A DNA stretch of 10,040 nucleotides from JBCBJX01 sp038522735 (GTDB lineage Bacteria > Pseudomonadota > Alphaproteobacteria > Caulobacterales > Parvularculaceae), in the NCBI GenBank assembly GCA_038522735.1, contig JBCBJX010000106.1, positions 1-10,040 of the forward strand, given 5' to 3'. The translations under genes and the position numbers were made by a program. The notes below the pieces were generated by a model that saw only the letters and a program-made list of their open reading frames with translations, had not been told where the DNA came from and did no database searches. Below are positions 1-8,090 of this stretch, piece after piece; position 1 is the stretch's first letter, and each line of letters opens with the position of its first letter.

Positions 1-650
1 GCGGCCTGCAGCGCCGCCTCCGTCTGCGCCCGGAGTGTGAGGTAGTAGTTGATCCCGTAGTAAAAGCCGGACCAGGAGAGGAGAAGAAAGAGGTTCGCCT
101 GAATGTCCGGCCCCAGAAGAACGAAGAGCGACTTCGACTGATAGGCCTGCTCGCGCACCTCCAGAAGGTCCGTGCGCGCGATGATGTTGAAAAGATAGGC
201 CTTGATGAACGTGATCGCGACGGCGGCCGACACCGCCGCGCCGAGGGAGAGGGCGAGGAGCGTTGCGGGTTTGCGCGTCCGCGCGAACTGGAAGACGGGG
301 CGCAGGACGAGGGTCGTCACCGCGAAGCCCGTGAGCGTCGAGGACGCCGAGAAGAGCGCGAAATACTGACGTTCCCCAGAGGCGGCGTTGTAGAGCGTTA
401 AGAAGTGCATCAGGCAGAAGCCGGACCAGCCGAGGGCCTGCAGGGTCCAGAACATCCGCGATTTGTCCGCGAAGGCCCAGTTCAGCCAGGCGCCGAGGCC
501 GCGGGCGCCTGAGAACGGCCCCGTCGGTTCGCCTTCGGGGGTGGAGGCGCGCGCGATGTCCCGCCGCGCGAGAGCGCTCAGGCGGTCGCGCTTGGCGCGC
601 GGCCCTGCGGTGTCTGCGGCGGCGGACATGGATTTTAAAAAGCGCCGCAT
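1..650 (-). CDS. LytS/YehU-type sensor histidine kinase, N-terminal membrane part (3' end cut by window edge)
   Basis: This is the first ~216 residues of a protein that continues past position 1. From the ATG at 629, residues 1-50 are a polar, probably cytoplasmic leader. Four hydrophobic segments follow, at about 60-80 (FWTLQALGWSGFCLMHFLTL), 87-110, 122-150 and 168-198. A polar start of a helix, TLRAQTEAALQA, comes just before the edge. This matches the N-terminal half of integral-membrane histidine kinases of the His_kinase (PF06580) family, whose next segment normally carries the phospho-accepting NPHFLFN motif. That motif is outside the window, so kinase activity is inferred. Two in-frame ATGs compete: 650 has GGAGG only 3 nt upstream, while 629 has no Shine-Dalgarno but gives a more usual leader. 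The gene lies 58 bp downstream of putA on the same strand and could be cotranscribed with it. An unrelated four-helix membrane protein is the main alternative. Confidence 0.72.
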   Translation of the reverse strand, partial: MRRFLKSMSAAADTAGPRAKRDRLSALARRDIARASTPEGEPTGPFSGARGLGAWLNWAFADKSRMFWTLQALGWSGFCLMHFLTLYNAASGERQYFALFSASSTLTGFAVTTLVLRPVFQFARTRKPATLLALSLGAAVSAAVAITFIKAYLFNIIARTDLLEVREQAYQSKSLFVLLGPDIQANLFLLLSWSGFYYGINYYLTLRAQTEAALQA

Positions 651-708
651 GGGCCTCCGTCGCAATGGCGCCTGCGGCGGACGGCGCGCCCGCCGCGGCG
701 AGGCGTTA

Positions 709-3700
709 TTATTCGGGCGCTTCCTCGGCCTGCGCAAACAGGGCGACGTCGCCGCCGGCGGCGGTGGTGTTCACCGTCAGGGTGCGTTCGTGGCCGTAGC
801 GCCAGGGGTCGTCGTCGGAGGCGAGGATGGGGACGATCGGCCTGTCCCGCTCCGCAAGGAGGCTCGCAAGCGCGCTCCGCCCGACGGGCCCCGCATCGAG
901 GGCGACGGCGTCGATCATCGGATCGGCGATCAGCGCCTTCGTCAGCGTCGGCGCAGCGCGGAGGAGGCCCTTCGGCGCGCCCGCTTTCTCAAGAGCGGCC
1001 GCCCAGACATCGACGCTCGGCGTCAGGGCGAGGACCGCATTGCCGGCGGCGAGGGCGCGCGCGACCTGATGGTAAAGCGGCCCCGTGTCCTCGCCCGGCC
1101 CGCCGAGGCAGAGAACGACGCCCCGGGCGGCCATCCGAAGCGTGTTCATCTCGCCGGTCGGGCCCGGCAGGAGCGTCGGATCGCGGAAGACGCCGTTGGC
1201 GATCTCGGAGGCGACGCGGAGCGTCTCCCCGGCGTCCTCCGAAACGGTTTCGGATGCTGCGCGGAGGATCTCGCCGCGTTTCTGGTCCATCCGCGCCCAA
1301 AGTTCGCCTGCGGATTTGAGGGCCTTTTTCGCCTCCCCGTCGAGGGCCGCGGCCTCGCCGATCGGCAGCGGGGCGTCGGCGCGCTCGGGCTCTTCCGCCG
1401 GTTTCGTCAGATGGCGGAGATAGTGAGGGCCGCCCGCCTTGGGGCCGGTGCCGGAGAGGCCCTCGCCGCCGAAGGGCTGCACGCCGACGACCGCGCCGAT
1501 CTGGTTGCGGTTCACGTAGACGTTGCCGACATGGGCGCGCGCCGCGACCCGCTCCATCACCGCGTCGATCCGCGTGTGGACGCCCATCGTGAGGCCGTAG
1601 CCGAGTGCGTTGATGTTGTCGACCAGAGCGTCGAGTTCGGTCGCCTTGAATTTCGTCACATGGAGGACCGGGCCGAACACCTCCCGCTCGACGTCCGCGA
1701 CCTTATCGACGCGGATGGCTGCCGGGCGGAGGAAATAGCCCGCATCCGGATCGGCGGGCGCCGGCGCTTCCGCGATAACGCGGCCCTTGGCGCGATGCTT
1801 TTCGATGTACTCACGGATACCGTCTCGCGCCTTTGCGTCGATGATCGGTCCGACATCGGTGGAAAGCGCCGCCGGGTCGCCGACGGCGAGTTCGTCCATC
1901 GCGCCTGAGAGCATGGCGACGGCCTTGTCGTAGATCTGGTCCTGAACGCAGTAAATGCGCGCCGCCGAGCACCGTTGGCCTGCGGACTGAAACGCCGAAG
2001 CGACGACGTCCTTGGTCGCCTGTTCGAGAAGGGCCGTGGAATCGACGATCATCGCGTTGATCCCGCCCGTTTCGGCGATCAGGACGGCGTCGCTCTTGCC
2101 CGCCGCGATGAGAGAGTTGCGGATGCGCTGGGCCGTCGCCGTGGAGCCGGTGAAGATGACGCCCTTCAGAGCGGGGTGTTCCACCAGCGCCTGTCCGACG
2201 ACCGAGCCCGGGCCCGGAACGAAATGCAGGACGTCCTCCGGCACGCCGGCCTTATGCAGCAAGCGGACGGCCGCCGCGGCGATCAGCGGCGTCGTTTCGG
2301 CGGGCTTGGCGATCACCGCATTCCCGGCGGCGAGGCCGGCGGCGGTCTGGCCCGTAAAGATCGCCAGCGGAAAATTCCACGGGTTGACGGTGGCGACGAC
2401 GCCGAGGGGCGCGCGGCCCTCCAGCGTGTCTTCTGCACGGTCTGCGTAATAGCGGAGGAAATCGACCGCCTCGCGCACTTCGGCGATGGCGTCGGGGTGG
2501 GACTTGCCGGCTTCGTTGACGGCGAGGCCGAGGAAGAAGCCGGTCTCGGCCTCCATCATGTCGGCGGCGCGGCGGAGGATGGCGGCGCGCTCCTCGGCGG
2601 GCCGGGCGGCCCATTCCGGCGCCGCTTTCGCGGCGATGTCGGCGGCGCGCTCTGCATCCTCCGCGGACCCCATCACGACCCATCCGGCGTGGTCTGCGAG
2701 GCGGGCCGGGTTTTCGACTTTCTGCAGGCCGTCACGGGTTTCGACGCCGCCGACGATCGGCCCGGCGCTCGGTTTCTCCGAGTTCGCCGCAAGGCCGATC
2801 AGGCGGTCGGCGGTCGCGGGATCGGTCCAGTCGAGGCCTTCGGCCGCCAGCCGCTCGCCGTCGAAATAGTCCCGCGGGTCCGGAATATTCGGGTTCGGGA
2901 TGTCGGCGAGTTCTTTCGCGTCCTTCACCGGGTCGTGGACGATGTCGTCGACGGTGAGGTCCGGATCGAAGAGCTGGTTGACGAAGGAAGAGTTCGCGCC
3001 GTTCTCAAGCAGTCTGCGGACGAGATAGGGAAGCAGCTCCTCATGTCCGCCGCAGGGCGCGTAAATGCGCGAGCGGTAGCCTTTTTTCAGGAGCCGTTCG
3101 TGCACGGCCTCGCCCATGCCGTGGAGGCGCTGGAACTCGAACCCCTTCTTCGACACGTTGTATTCGTCCGCGAGCGCCACGGCGGCTTCCGCCGTATGGG
3201 CGTTGTGGGTCGCGATCTGCGGGTAGAGGATGTCCGCGGCCTCGAAGAGCTTGCGGGTGCAGGCGAGAAACGAGACGTCCGTCAGCACCTTCCGGGTGAA
3301 GACGGGATAACTCTCCAGCCCCATCACCTGGGCGCGCTTGATCTCCGCGTCCCAGTAGGCGCCCTTCACGAGACGGATCATCGTCCGCCGGTTCGCCGCG
3401 CGGGCGGCGGCGACCAGCCAGTCGATGACATAGGCGGCCCGGCGCTGATAGGCCTGCACCACGACCCCGAAGCCGTCCCAGTCGCCGAGGCTCTCGTCCT
3501 TCAACAGCGCCCCGATGACGTCGAGGGAGACGTCGAGGCGGTCCGCTTCCTCCGCATCGATATTAAAGCCGAGGCCCGCCGCCTTCGCCTGACGGGCGAG
3601 CTCCGCGACCCGCGGCACGATCTCCGTCAGCGCCCGCTCGCGTTTGATGAATTCATAGCGCGGATGAAGCGCCGAGAGCTTCACGGAGATGCCGGGGTTT

Positions 3701-4407
3701 TCGTCCGCAGGCCGCTTCGCTTTGGCGTTCTTGCCGATCGCGGCGATCGCCCCTGAATAGGCTTCGATATACTCCTGAGCGTCGGTGGCCGTCAGCGCCG
3801 CTTCACCCAGCATGTCGTAGGAATAGGTGTATCCGTGGGCGACCTGCTTGCGGCCCTTCTTGATCGCCTCGTCGATCGTCTCGCCGAGGACGAAGTGCTC
3901 GCCCATGATGGACATCGCCTGGCCGACGGCCGTGCGGATCACCGGCTCGCCCACCCGTGCGATCGCGGAACGCAGCTTTTCGGCGATGGAGACGCCCATG
4001 GTGCGCTCCAGCACCGTCGCCGCCGTCATCAGCCCGCGAGTCGAGACGTTGACGACGAAGCTGGAGGATTTCCCGGCATGGCGGTTCCAGTCCCCCCGCT
4101 CGATTTTGTCGCGGATGAGGGCGTCGGCCGTCGGCGCGTCGGGCGTGCGCAGGAGCGCCTCGGCGAGGCGCATGAGGGCGACGCCCTCCTGATTGGAAAG
4201 CCCGTATTCCTGCAGGAACTGCTCGATGAGGCCCGACCGGGCCGCCTTCCTTCGAGCATCTTTCACCAGCTTTTTGGCGGATTTCTCTACCGCGGCGGCG
4301 TCTTTGGGCGACAGGGTCGCTTGCGGCAGCAGATCGGAGATGACGGCCGCTTCGTCTTTCAGCGTCGCCGCGCGCATGGCGTCGCGGAGGGGGGCGAGGT
4401 CGGACAT
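709..4407 (-). CDS. putA: Bifunctional proline dehydrogenase / L-glutamate gamma-semialdehyde dehydrogenase PutA
   Basis: PutA oxidises proline to pyrroline-5-carboxylate with FAD, passing electrons to membrane quinones. It then oxidises the derived glutamate semialdehyde to glutamate with NAD. The protein has 1232 residues from the ATG at 4407, chosen because GGAGG sits 7 nt upstream; an ATG at 4422 lies just ahead of that site and is less likely. An alpha-helical arm spans about 1-130. The proline dehydrogenase barrel spans about 180-490, with VKLSALHPRYE (K243), NIDAEEADRL, KGAYWDAEIKRAQ, and YLVRRLLENGAN, whose Arg464-Arg465 correspond to the proline-carboxylate-binding pair. The aldehyde dehydrogenase spans about 560-1000, with VNPWNFP (674-680), FTGSTATAQRI (752-762), Glu779 in IAETGG and catalytic Cys813 in GQRCSA. 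Residues ~1015-1232 form the extra ALDH-like domain, ending with ERTLTVNTTAAGG. There is no N-terminal ribbon-helix-helix, so it is a 'type B' PutA that should not repress its own gene. It ends in tandem TAA TAA. Confidence 0.97.
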   Translation of the reverse strand: MSDLAPLRDAMRAATLKDEAAVISDLLPQATLSPKDAAAVEKSAKKLVKDARRKAARSGLIEQFLQEYGLSNQEGVALMRLAEALLRTPDAPTADALIRDKIERGDWNRHAGKSSSFVVNVSTRGLMTAATVLERTMGVSIAEKLRSAIARVGEPVIRTAVGQAMSIMGEHFVLGETIDEAIKKGRKQVAHGYTYSYDMLGEAALTATDAQEYIEAYSGAIAAIGKNAKAKRPADENPGISVKLSALHPRYEFIKRERALTEIVPRVAELARQAKAAGLGFNIDAEEADRLDVSLDVIGALLKDESLGDWDGFGVVVQAYQRRAAYVIDWLVAAARAANRRTMIRLVKGAYWDAEIKRAQVMGLESYPVFTRKVLTDVSFLACTRKLFEAADILYPQIATHNAHTAEAAVALADEYNVSKKGFEFQRLHGMGEAVHERLLKKGYRSRIYAPCGGHEELLPYLVRRLLENGANSSFVNQLFDPDLTVDDIVHDPVKDAKELADIPNPNIPDPRDYFDGERLAAEGLDWTDPATADRLIGLAANSEKPSAGPIVGGVETRDGLQKVENPARLADHAGWVVMGSAEDAERAADIAAKAAPEWAARPAEERAAILRRAADMMEAETGFFLGLAVNEAGKSHPDAIAEVREAVDFLRYYADRAEDTLEGRAPLGVVATVNPWNFPLAIFTGQTAAGLAAGNAVIAKPAETTPLIAAAAVRLLHKAGVPEDVLHFVPGPGSVVGQALVEHPALKGVIFTGSTATAQRIRNSLIAAGKSDAVLIAETGGINAMIVDSTALLEQATKDVVASAFQSAGQRCSAARIYCVQDQIYDKAVAMLSGAMDELAVGDPAALSTDVGPIIDAKARDGIREYIEKHRAKGRVIAEAPAPADPDAGYFLRPAAIRVDKVADVEREVFGPVLHVTKFKATELDALVDNINALGYGLTMGVHTRIDAVMERVAARAHVGNVYVNRNQIGAVVGVQPFGGEGLSGTGPKAGGPHYLRHLTKPAEEPERADAPLPIGEAAALDGEAKKALKSAGELWARMDQKRGEILRAASETVSEDAGETLRVASEIANGVFRDPTLLPGPTGEMNTLRMAARGVVLCLGGPGEDTGPLYHQVARALAAGNAVLALTPSVDVWAAALEKAGAPKGLLRAAPTLTKALIADPMIDAVALDAGPVGRSALASLLAERDRPIVPILASDDDPWRYGHERTLTVNTTAAGGDVALFAQAEEAPE

Positions 4408-4587
4408 GAGGGGTCCTCCCATGATTGCGATCGGTCCCCCGCCGCTTAACGCCGCGAACCGCCCATGTCACTGCGTCGCTCGATTGCGCCTTTGCGAACG
4501 CCTGATTACCACCACATGCGATGAATCACGCGGTCGCGGGACGGATCCCGGGCCGCCGGATCTTGCGCAAATAGAGGATGGCCCACG
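4408..4587. promoter_or_regulatory. Divergent intergenic region between putA and the thiolase gene
   Basis: These 180 bp separate two outward-facing genes and must carry the start signals for putA (leftward) and probably for the beta-oxidation pair (rightward). Near the left edge is the putA Shine-Dalgarno (GGAGG on the minus strand, at about 4415-4419). At the right edge, GAGG at 4574-4577 precedes the thiolase ATG by 10 nt. TTGCG-containing hexamers occur at 4484 and 4492, but no convincing -10 partner is found at standard spacing. A short inverted repeat, CGGGA-CGGA-TCCCG, lies at 4537-4550. No regulator gene (for example an Lrp/AsnC-type PruR) occupies the divergent position. That promoters exist here is inferred from gene arrangement, and exact elements cannot be assigned. 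Confidence 0.5.
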
Positions 4588-5796
4588 ATGACCGAGGCGC
4601 TCATTTACGATGCGGTGCGCACGCCCCGCGGCAAAGGCAAACCAGACGGCGCGCTCCATGAAATCACGCCCGTCGAGCTGGCGACGCAGGTGCTGAAATC
4701 GATCCGCGACCGCAACGAACTCGACACGACGAAAGTCGACGACGTGGTCTTCGGCTGCGTCTCGCCGGTCGGCGAGCAGGGCGCGAACATCACCCGCACG
4801 GCGGTGATGAGCGCGGACTACGCCGAGACGACGGCGGGCGTGCAGGTGAACCGCTTCTGCGCGTCGGGCCTTGAAGCCATCAACATGGCCTCCGCGAAAG
4901 TGATGTCGGGCGAGGCGGATTTCGCGATCGGCGGCGGCGTCGAAGCCATGTCGCGCGTGCCCATGGGCTCCGATGGCGGCGCCTGGCCGACGGACCCGGC
5001 GCTCGCCTTCAAGACATACTTCGTGCCCCAGGGCGTTTCGGCGGACCTCATCGCGACCAAATACGGCTTCTCCCGCGACGACGTCGACGCCTACGCCGTA
5101 GAAAGCCAGCAGCGCGCCCACAAGTCCCAGTCCGAAGGCCGGTTCAAGAAGTCGATCGTTCCGGTGAAAGACGTGATCGGCGAGGTCGTGCTGGACCACG
5201 ATGAAGCCATCCGTCCGGAGACGGACATGCAGTCCCTCGGCTCCCTCAACCCGTCCTTCGCCGGCGTCGGCGCCTTCGGGTTCGATAGCGTCGCCCTTCA
5301 GAAGTACCCGGAGCTTGAGGCGATCAACCACGTCCACCACGCCGGCAACTCCTCCGGCATCGTCGACGGATCGGCGGGCGTCCTCATCGGGTCTCGCGAG
5401 GCGGGCTCGACGGCGGGCCTCAAACCCCGCGCCCGGATCAAGGCGATGGCCTCCATCGGCTCGGAACCCACCATCATGCTGACCGGCCCGGAATATGTCG
5501 CCGCCAAGGCGCTGAAGAAAGCCGGCATGACGGCGAAAGACATCGACGTCTGGGAGCTGAACGAGGCGTTCGCCTCGGTGGTCCTGCGCTTCATGCAGGC
5601 CCACGACATCGACCATTCCGACATCAACGTGAACGGCGGCGCCATCGCCATGGGCCACCCCCTCGGCGCGACGGGCGCGATCATCACCTCGATCGTCCTC
5701 GACGAGCTGGAGCGCTCCGGCAAGGAAACGGCCCTCATCACCCTGTGCATCGGCGCCGGCATGGGCACGGCGACCATCATCGAACGCGTCAACTAG
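4588..5796 (+). CDS. fadA: Acetyl-CoA C-acyltransferase (thiolase), FadA/AtoB-like
   Basis: This cytoplasmic thiolase either cleaves 3-ketoacyl-CoA with CoA, releasing acetyl-CoA (the last beta-oxidation step), or condenses two acetyl-CoA in reverse. The 402 residues match the usual family length of about 390-430. The nucleophilic cysteine is Cys91 in NRFCASGLEAI. The glycine-rich stretch GGGVEAMSRVPMG lies near 115-127, the CoA-loop motif HAGNSSGIVDGSAG near 251-264, and NEAF at 325-328. The catalytic His357 is in GGAIAMGHPLGATGA and the proton-donating Cys387 in CIGAGMGTA, so all catalytic residues are present. The ATG at 4588 is the only good start; the ATG at 4578 is out of frame. The fadJ-like gene 72 bp downstream favours a degradative 3-ketoacyl-CoA role. 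Substrate chain length cannot be read from sequence, so an acetoacetyl-CoA thiolase (atoB/phaA-type) remains possible and the symbol is provisional. Confidence 0.93.
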   Translation: MTEALIYDAVRTPRGKGKPDGALHEITPVELATQVLKSIRDRNELDTTKVDDVVFGCVSPVGEQGANITRTAVMSADYAETTAGVQVNRFCASGLEAINMASAKVMSGEADFAIGGGVEAMSRVPMGSDGGAWPTDPALAFKTYFVPQGVSADLIATKYGFSRDDVDAYAVESQQRAHKSQSEGRFKKSIVPVKDVIGEVVLDHDEAIRPETDMQSLGSLNPSFAGVGAFGFDSVALQKYPELEAINHVHHAGNSSGIVDGSAGVLIGSREAGSTAGLKPRARIKAMASIGSEPTIMLTGPEYVAAKALKKAGMTAKDIDVWELNEAFASVVLRFMQAHDIDHSDINVNGGAIAMGHPLGATGAIITSIVLDELERSGKETALITLCIGAGMGTATIIERVN

Positions 5797-5811
5797 TCTT
5801 CGGATCGATCG

Positions 5812-5834
5812 AAAGGCCGGCGGCGCCGGCTTTT
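5812..5834 (+). terminator. Terminator-like hairpin between the thiolase and fadJ-like genes
   Basis: GCCGGC at 5816-5821 pairs with GCCGGC at 5825-5830 around the 3-nt loop GGC. The stem extends outward through one G-T pair and three A-T pairs (AAAG/TTTT), to about 10 pairs. TTTTCTCTCC follows on the plus strand. This has the form of an intrinsic terminator or attenuator, though the T-run is short and shared with the stem. It begins 15 bp after the thiolase stop codon and ends 34 bp before the fadJ-like start, so it could lower expression of the second gene relative to the first, or stabilise the 3' end of the first transcript. The activity is inferred. Confidence 0.5.
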
Positions 5835-5868
5835 CTCTCCGTTTTCAAACCATCAAAAGGCGGACGAC

Positions 5869-8076
5869 ATGTCTTACAAAACCTTCTCCTTCGAGATCGA
5901 CGGCGACGGGATCGCGCTCCTGACGATCGATCTTCCGGGCCAGTCCATGAACGTCTGGAACGAGGACCTCATTTCCGAGTTCGGCGAGGCCGTGGACAAG
6001 TTCCTCGCCGACGACGCGATCAAGGGCCTTGTCGTCACCTCCGGCAAAAAGTCCGGGTTCCTCGCGGGCGCGGACCTCCGCATGCTGCAGCGCACGGCCT
6101 CCATGCGCGGCTCGGCGACGCCGGGCGAGATGTTCGACGCCCAGTTCGGCATGAACGCCATGTTCCGGAAAATGGAGACGGGCGGCCATCCGGCGAAGAA
6201 GCTCCAGAAAGGCGAAGCCTTCGCCAAGCCCGTCGCCGCGGCGATCAACGGCCTCGCCCTCGGCGGCGGCCTCGAAGTCTGCCTCGCCTGCCATTATAGG
6301 GTGGTGGCGGATGATCCGAAGCTCACCCTCGGTCAGCCGGAAGTGCAGGTCGGCCTGTTGCCGGGCGCCGGCGGCACGCAACGCATTCCGCGGCTCATCG
6401 GCATCGCCAACGCCCTGCAGATGAACACGACGGGCGCGCCCGTCCGTCCCCAGAAGGCGCTCGAGCAGGGCCTCGTCCACGAAATCGCCCCGCGTGACGA
6501 AGTCGTCGCCCGCGCCAAGGCCTGGGTGAAGGCGAACCCGCAAGTCGCCCAGCCCTGGGACAAGAAGGGCTTCAAGTTCCCGGGCGGCGGCGGCGCCATG
6601 CACCCGGGCGCGGTGCAGACCTTCATGGGCGCGAACGCCATGGCCCAGCAGCAGACCCAGCACAATTTCCCGGCGGTGGAGGCGATCCTTTCGTGCACCT
6701 ATGAAGGCTCCATCGTGCCGATGGACACGGCGATCCGCCTGGAGAGCAAATACTTCACCAAGCTCATGCTTGATCCCGTCGCCGGCAACATGATCCGCAC
6801 TTTGTTCGTCAACAAGCAGGCGGCGGAGAAGGGCGAGAAGCGGCCGAAGAATGTCGAGAAACAGGAGCTGAAAAAAGTCGGCGTCCTCGGCGCCGGCATG
6901 ATGGGCGCAGGGATCGCTTATGTGACGGCGAACGCCGGCATGGAGGTCGTTCTTATCGACCGCGATCAAGAGAGCGCTGATCGCGGCAAGTCGTACTCCG
7001 CCGGCATCCTGCAGAAGGCCGTCGATAAGGGCCGCAAGACGCAGGAGCAGATGGACGAGTTCCTTGCGCGCATTCATCCGACACCGGATTACGAGAAGCT
7101 CGCCGACGTCGATCTCATCATCGAGGCGGTCTTTGAGGACCCGAAGGTGAAGGAGGAGACGATCAAGAAGGCGGAGGCGATCATGCCCGCCGACAAGGTG
7201 TTCGCCACCAACACTTCGACTCTGCCGATCACCGGCCTCGCGAAACACTCCGTACGTCCGGCCCAGTTCATCGGCATCCACTTCTTCTCGCCGGTCGACA
7301 AGATGCCCCTCGTCGAAATCATCCCCGGCGACGAGACGGGCGATCTGCCCCTTGCGGTCGCCCTCGACTACGTTGCGAAGATCAAGAAGACGCCGATCGT
7401 CGTGAAGGACACACGCGGCTTCTACACCAACCGCGTCGTGCCGCCGTACATCAATGAATCCATGCAGATGATCACCGAGGGCGTGAACCCCGCCCTCGTC
7501 GAGAACGCCGCCAAAATGCTCGGCATGCCCGTCGGCCCGCTCGCGCTGTGCGACGAGACGAGCCAGGAGCTCGGCCTGCGCATTTCACGCGCGACCCGCG
7601 CCGAGCTCGGCGACGACGCCGTTCCGCGCACGAAGGTCGACGACCTCCTCGAGCTCTTCGTCGAGAAACTCGGCCGCAAGGGCCGCAAGTCCGGCGGCGG
7701 CTTCTACGACTATCCGGAGGGCGGCAAGAAGCACCTCTGGAAGGGGCTGCAGGAACACTTCCCCCTCGCGGACGATCAGCCGACGGTCGATGAGGTGAAG
7801 GAGCGCCTTCTTTACGCGAACCTCGTGCCGGCTGCGAACTGCTATGACGAGGGCATCGTCTCCGACCCGCAATCGGCGGATCTGGGCGCGATCTTCGGCT
7901 GGGGCTTCGCGCCCTGGACCGGCGGGCCCATGAGCTACATCGATACGATCGGCGCGGAGGAGTTCGTCCGCACCGCCGAGCGGCTAGCCCAGCGCCACGG
8001 CCCCCGTTTCCAGCCGCCGGCGAAGCTGCGCGAGATCGCGGCCGCAGGCGGCAAGCTCTACGATCAGGCCGCTTAA
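5869..8076 (+). CDS. fadJ: Fatty-acid oxidation alpha subunit: enoyl-CoA hydratase / 3-hydroxyacyl-CoA dehydrogenase (FadJ/FadB-like)
   Basis: A multifunctional beta-oxidation enzyme: an N-terminal crotonase domain hydrates trans-2-enoyl-CoA, and a C-terminal domain oxidises L-3-hydroxyacyl-CoA with NAD. The 735 residues are close to E. coli FadB/FadJ (about 715-730). The crotonase domain spans about 1-210, with GFLAGADLRML (63-73), INGLALGGGLE and QPEVQVGLLPGAGGTQR. Glu136 and Glu158 match the two catalytic glutamates of FadB. After a linker, the Rossmann fold begins at 337 with VGVLGAGMMGAGIA. The His-Glu dyad is His471 (GIHFFSPVDKMP) and Glu483 (LVEII), with the same 12-residue spacing as in FadB. 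RGFYTNRVVPPYINE (516-530) opens the C-terminal dehydrogenase domain, which is duplicated and ends near 735. The start has an AAGGCGG Shine-Dalgarno-like site 5 nt upstream. With the thiolase upstream it should form the trifunctional complex. fadB and fadJ cannot be separated by sequence alone. Confidence 0.93.
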   Translation: MSYKTFSFEIDGDGIALLTIDLPGQSMNVWNEDLISEFGEAVDKFLADDAIKGLVVTSGKKSGFLAGADLRMLQRTASMRGSATPGEMFDAQFGMNAMFRKMETGGHPAKKLQKGEAFAKPVAAAINGLALGGGLEVCLACHYRVVADDPKLTLGQPEVQVGLLPGAGGTQRIPRLIGIANALQMNTTGAPVRPQKALEQGLVHEIAPRDEVVARAKAWVKANPQVAQPWDKKGFKFPGGGGAMHPGAVQTFMGANAMAQQQTQHNFPAVEAILSCTYEGSIVPMDTAIRLESKYFTKLMLDPVAGNMIRTLFVNKQAAEKGEKRPKNVEKQELKKVGVLGAGMMGAGIAYVTANAGMEVVLIDRDQESADRGKSYSAGILQKAVDKGRKTQEQMDEFLARIHPTPDYEKLADVDLIIEAVFEDPKVKEETIKKAEAIMPADKVFATNTSTLPITGLAKHSVRPAQFIGIHFFSPVDKMPLVEIIPGDETGDLPLAVALDYVAKIKKTPIVVKDTRGFYTNRVVPPYINESMQMITEGVNPALVENAAKMLGMPVGPLALCDETSQELGLRISRATRAELGDDAVPRTKVDDLLELFVEKLGRKGRKSGGGFYDYPEGGKKHLWKGLQEHFPLADDQPTVDEVKERLLYANLVPAANCYDEGIVSDPQSADLGAIFGWGFAPWTGGPMSYIDTIGAEEFVRTAERLAQRHGPRFQPPAKLREIAAAGGKLYDQAA

Positions 8077-8090
8077 GCGCGTCGCCGCAC

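Noticed and set aside
674..696. GC-rich inverted repeat (GCGGCGG / CCGCCGC) between putA and the sensor kinase as a putA terminator
   Set aside because: The stem is only 7 bp with a 9-base loop, in a very GC-rich stretch, with no T-run after it in the direction of transcription. Chance is a sufficient explanation.
463..4449. Long plus-strand open frames opposite putA (463-1908, 1975-3756, 3835-4449)
   Set aside because: They are antisense to a gene with complete PutA motifs. Their translations are Arg/Gly/Ala/Asp-rich with no recognisable domain, as expected from the mirror frame of high-GC coding DNA.
4468..7281. Long minus-strand open frames opposite the thiolase and fadJ-like genes (4468-5658, 5845-7281)
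   Set aside because: Same reason: shadows of clear enzymes with full catalytic motifs. They show no family motif and no convincing ribosome binding site.
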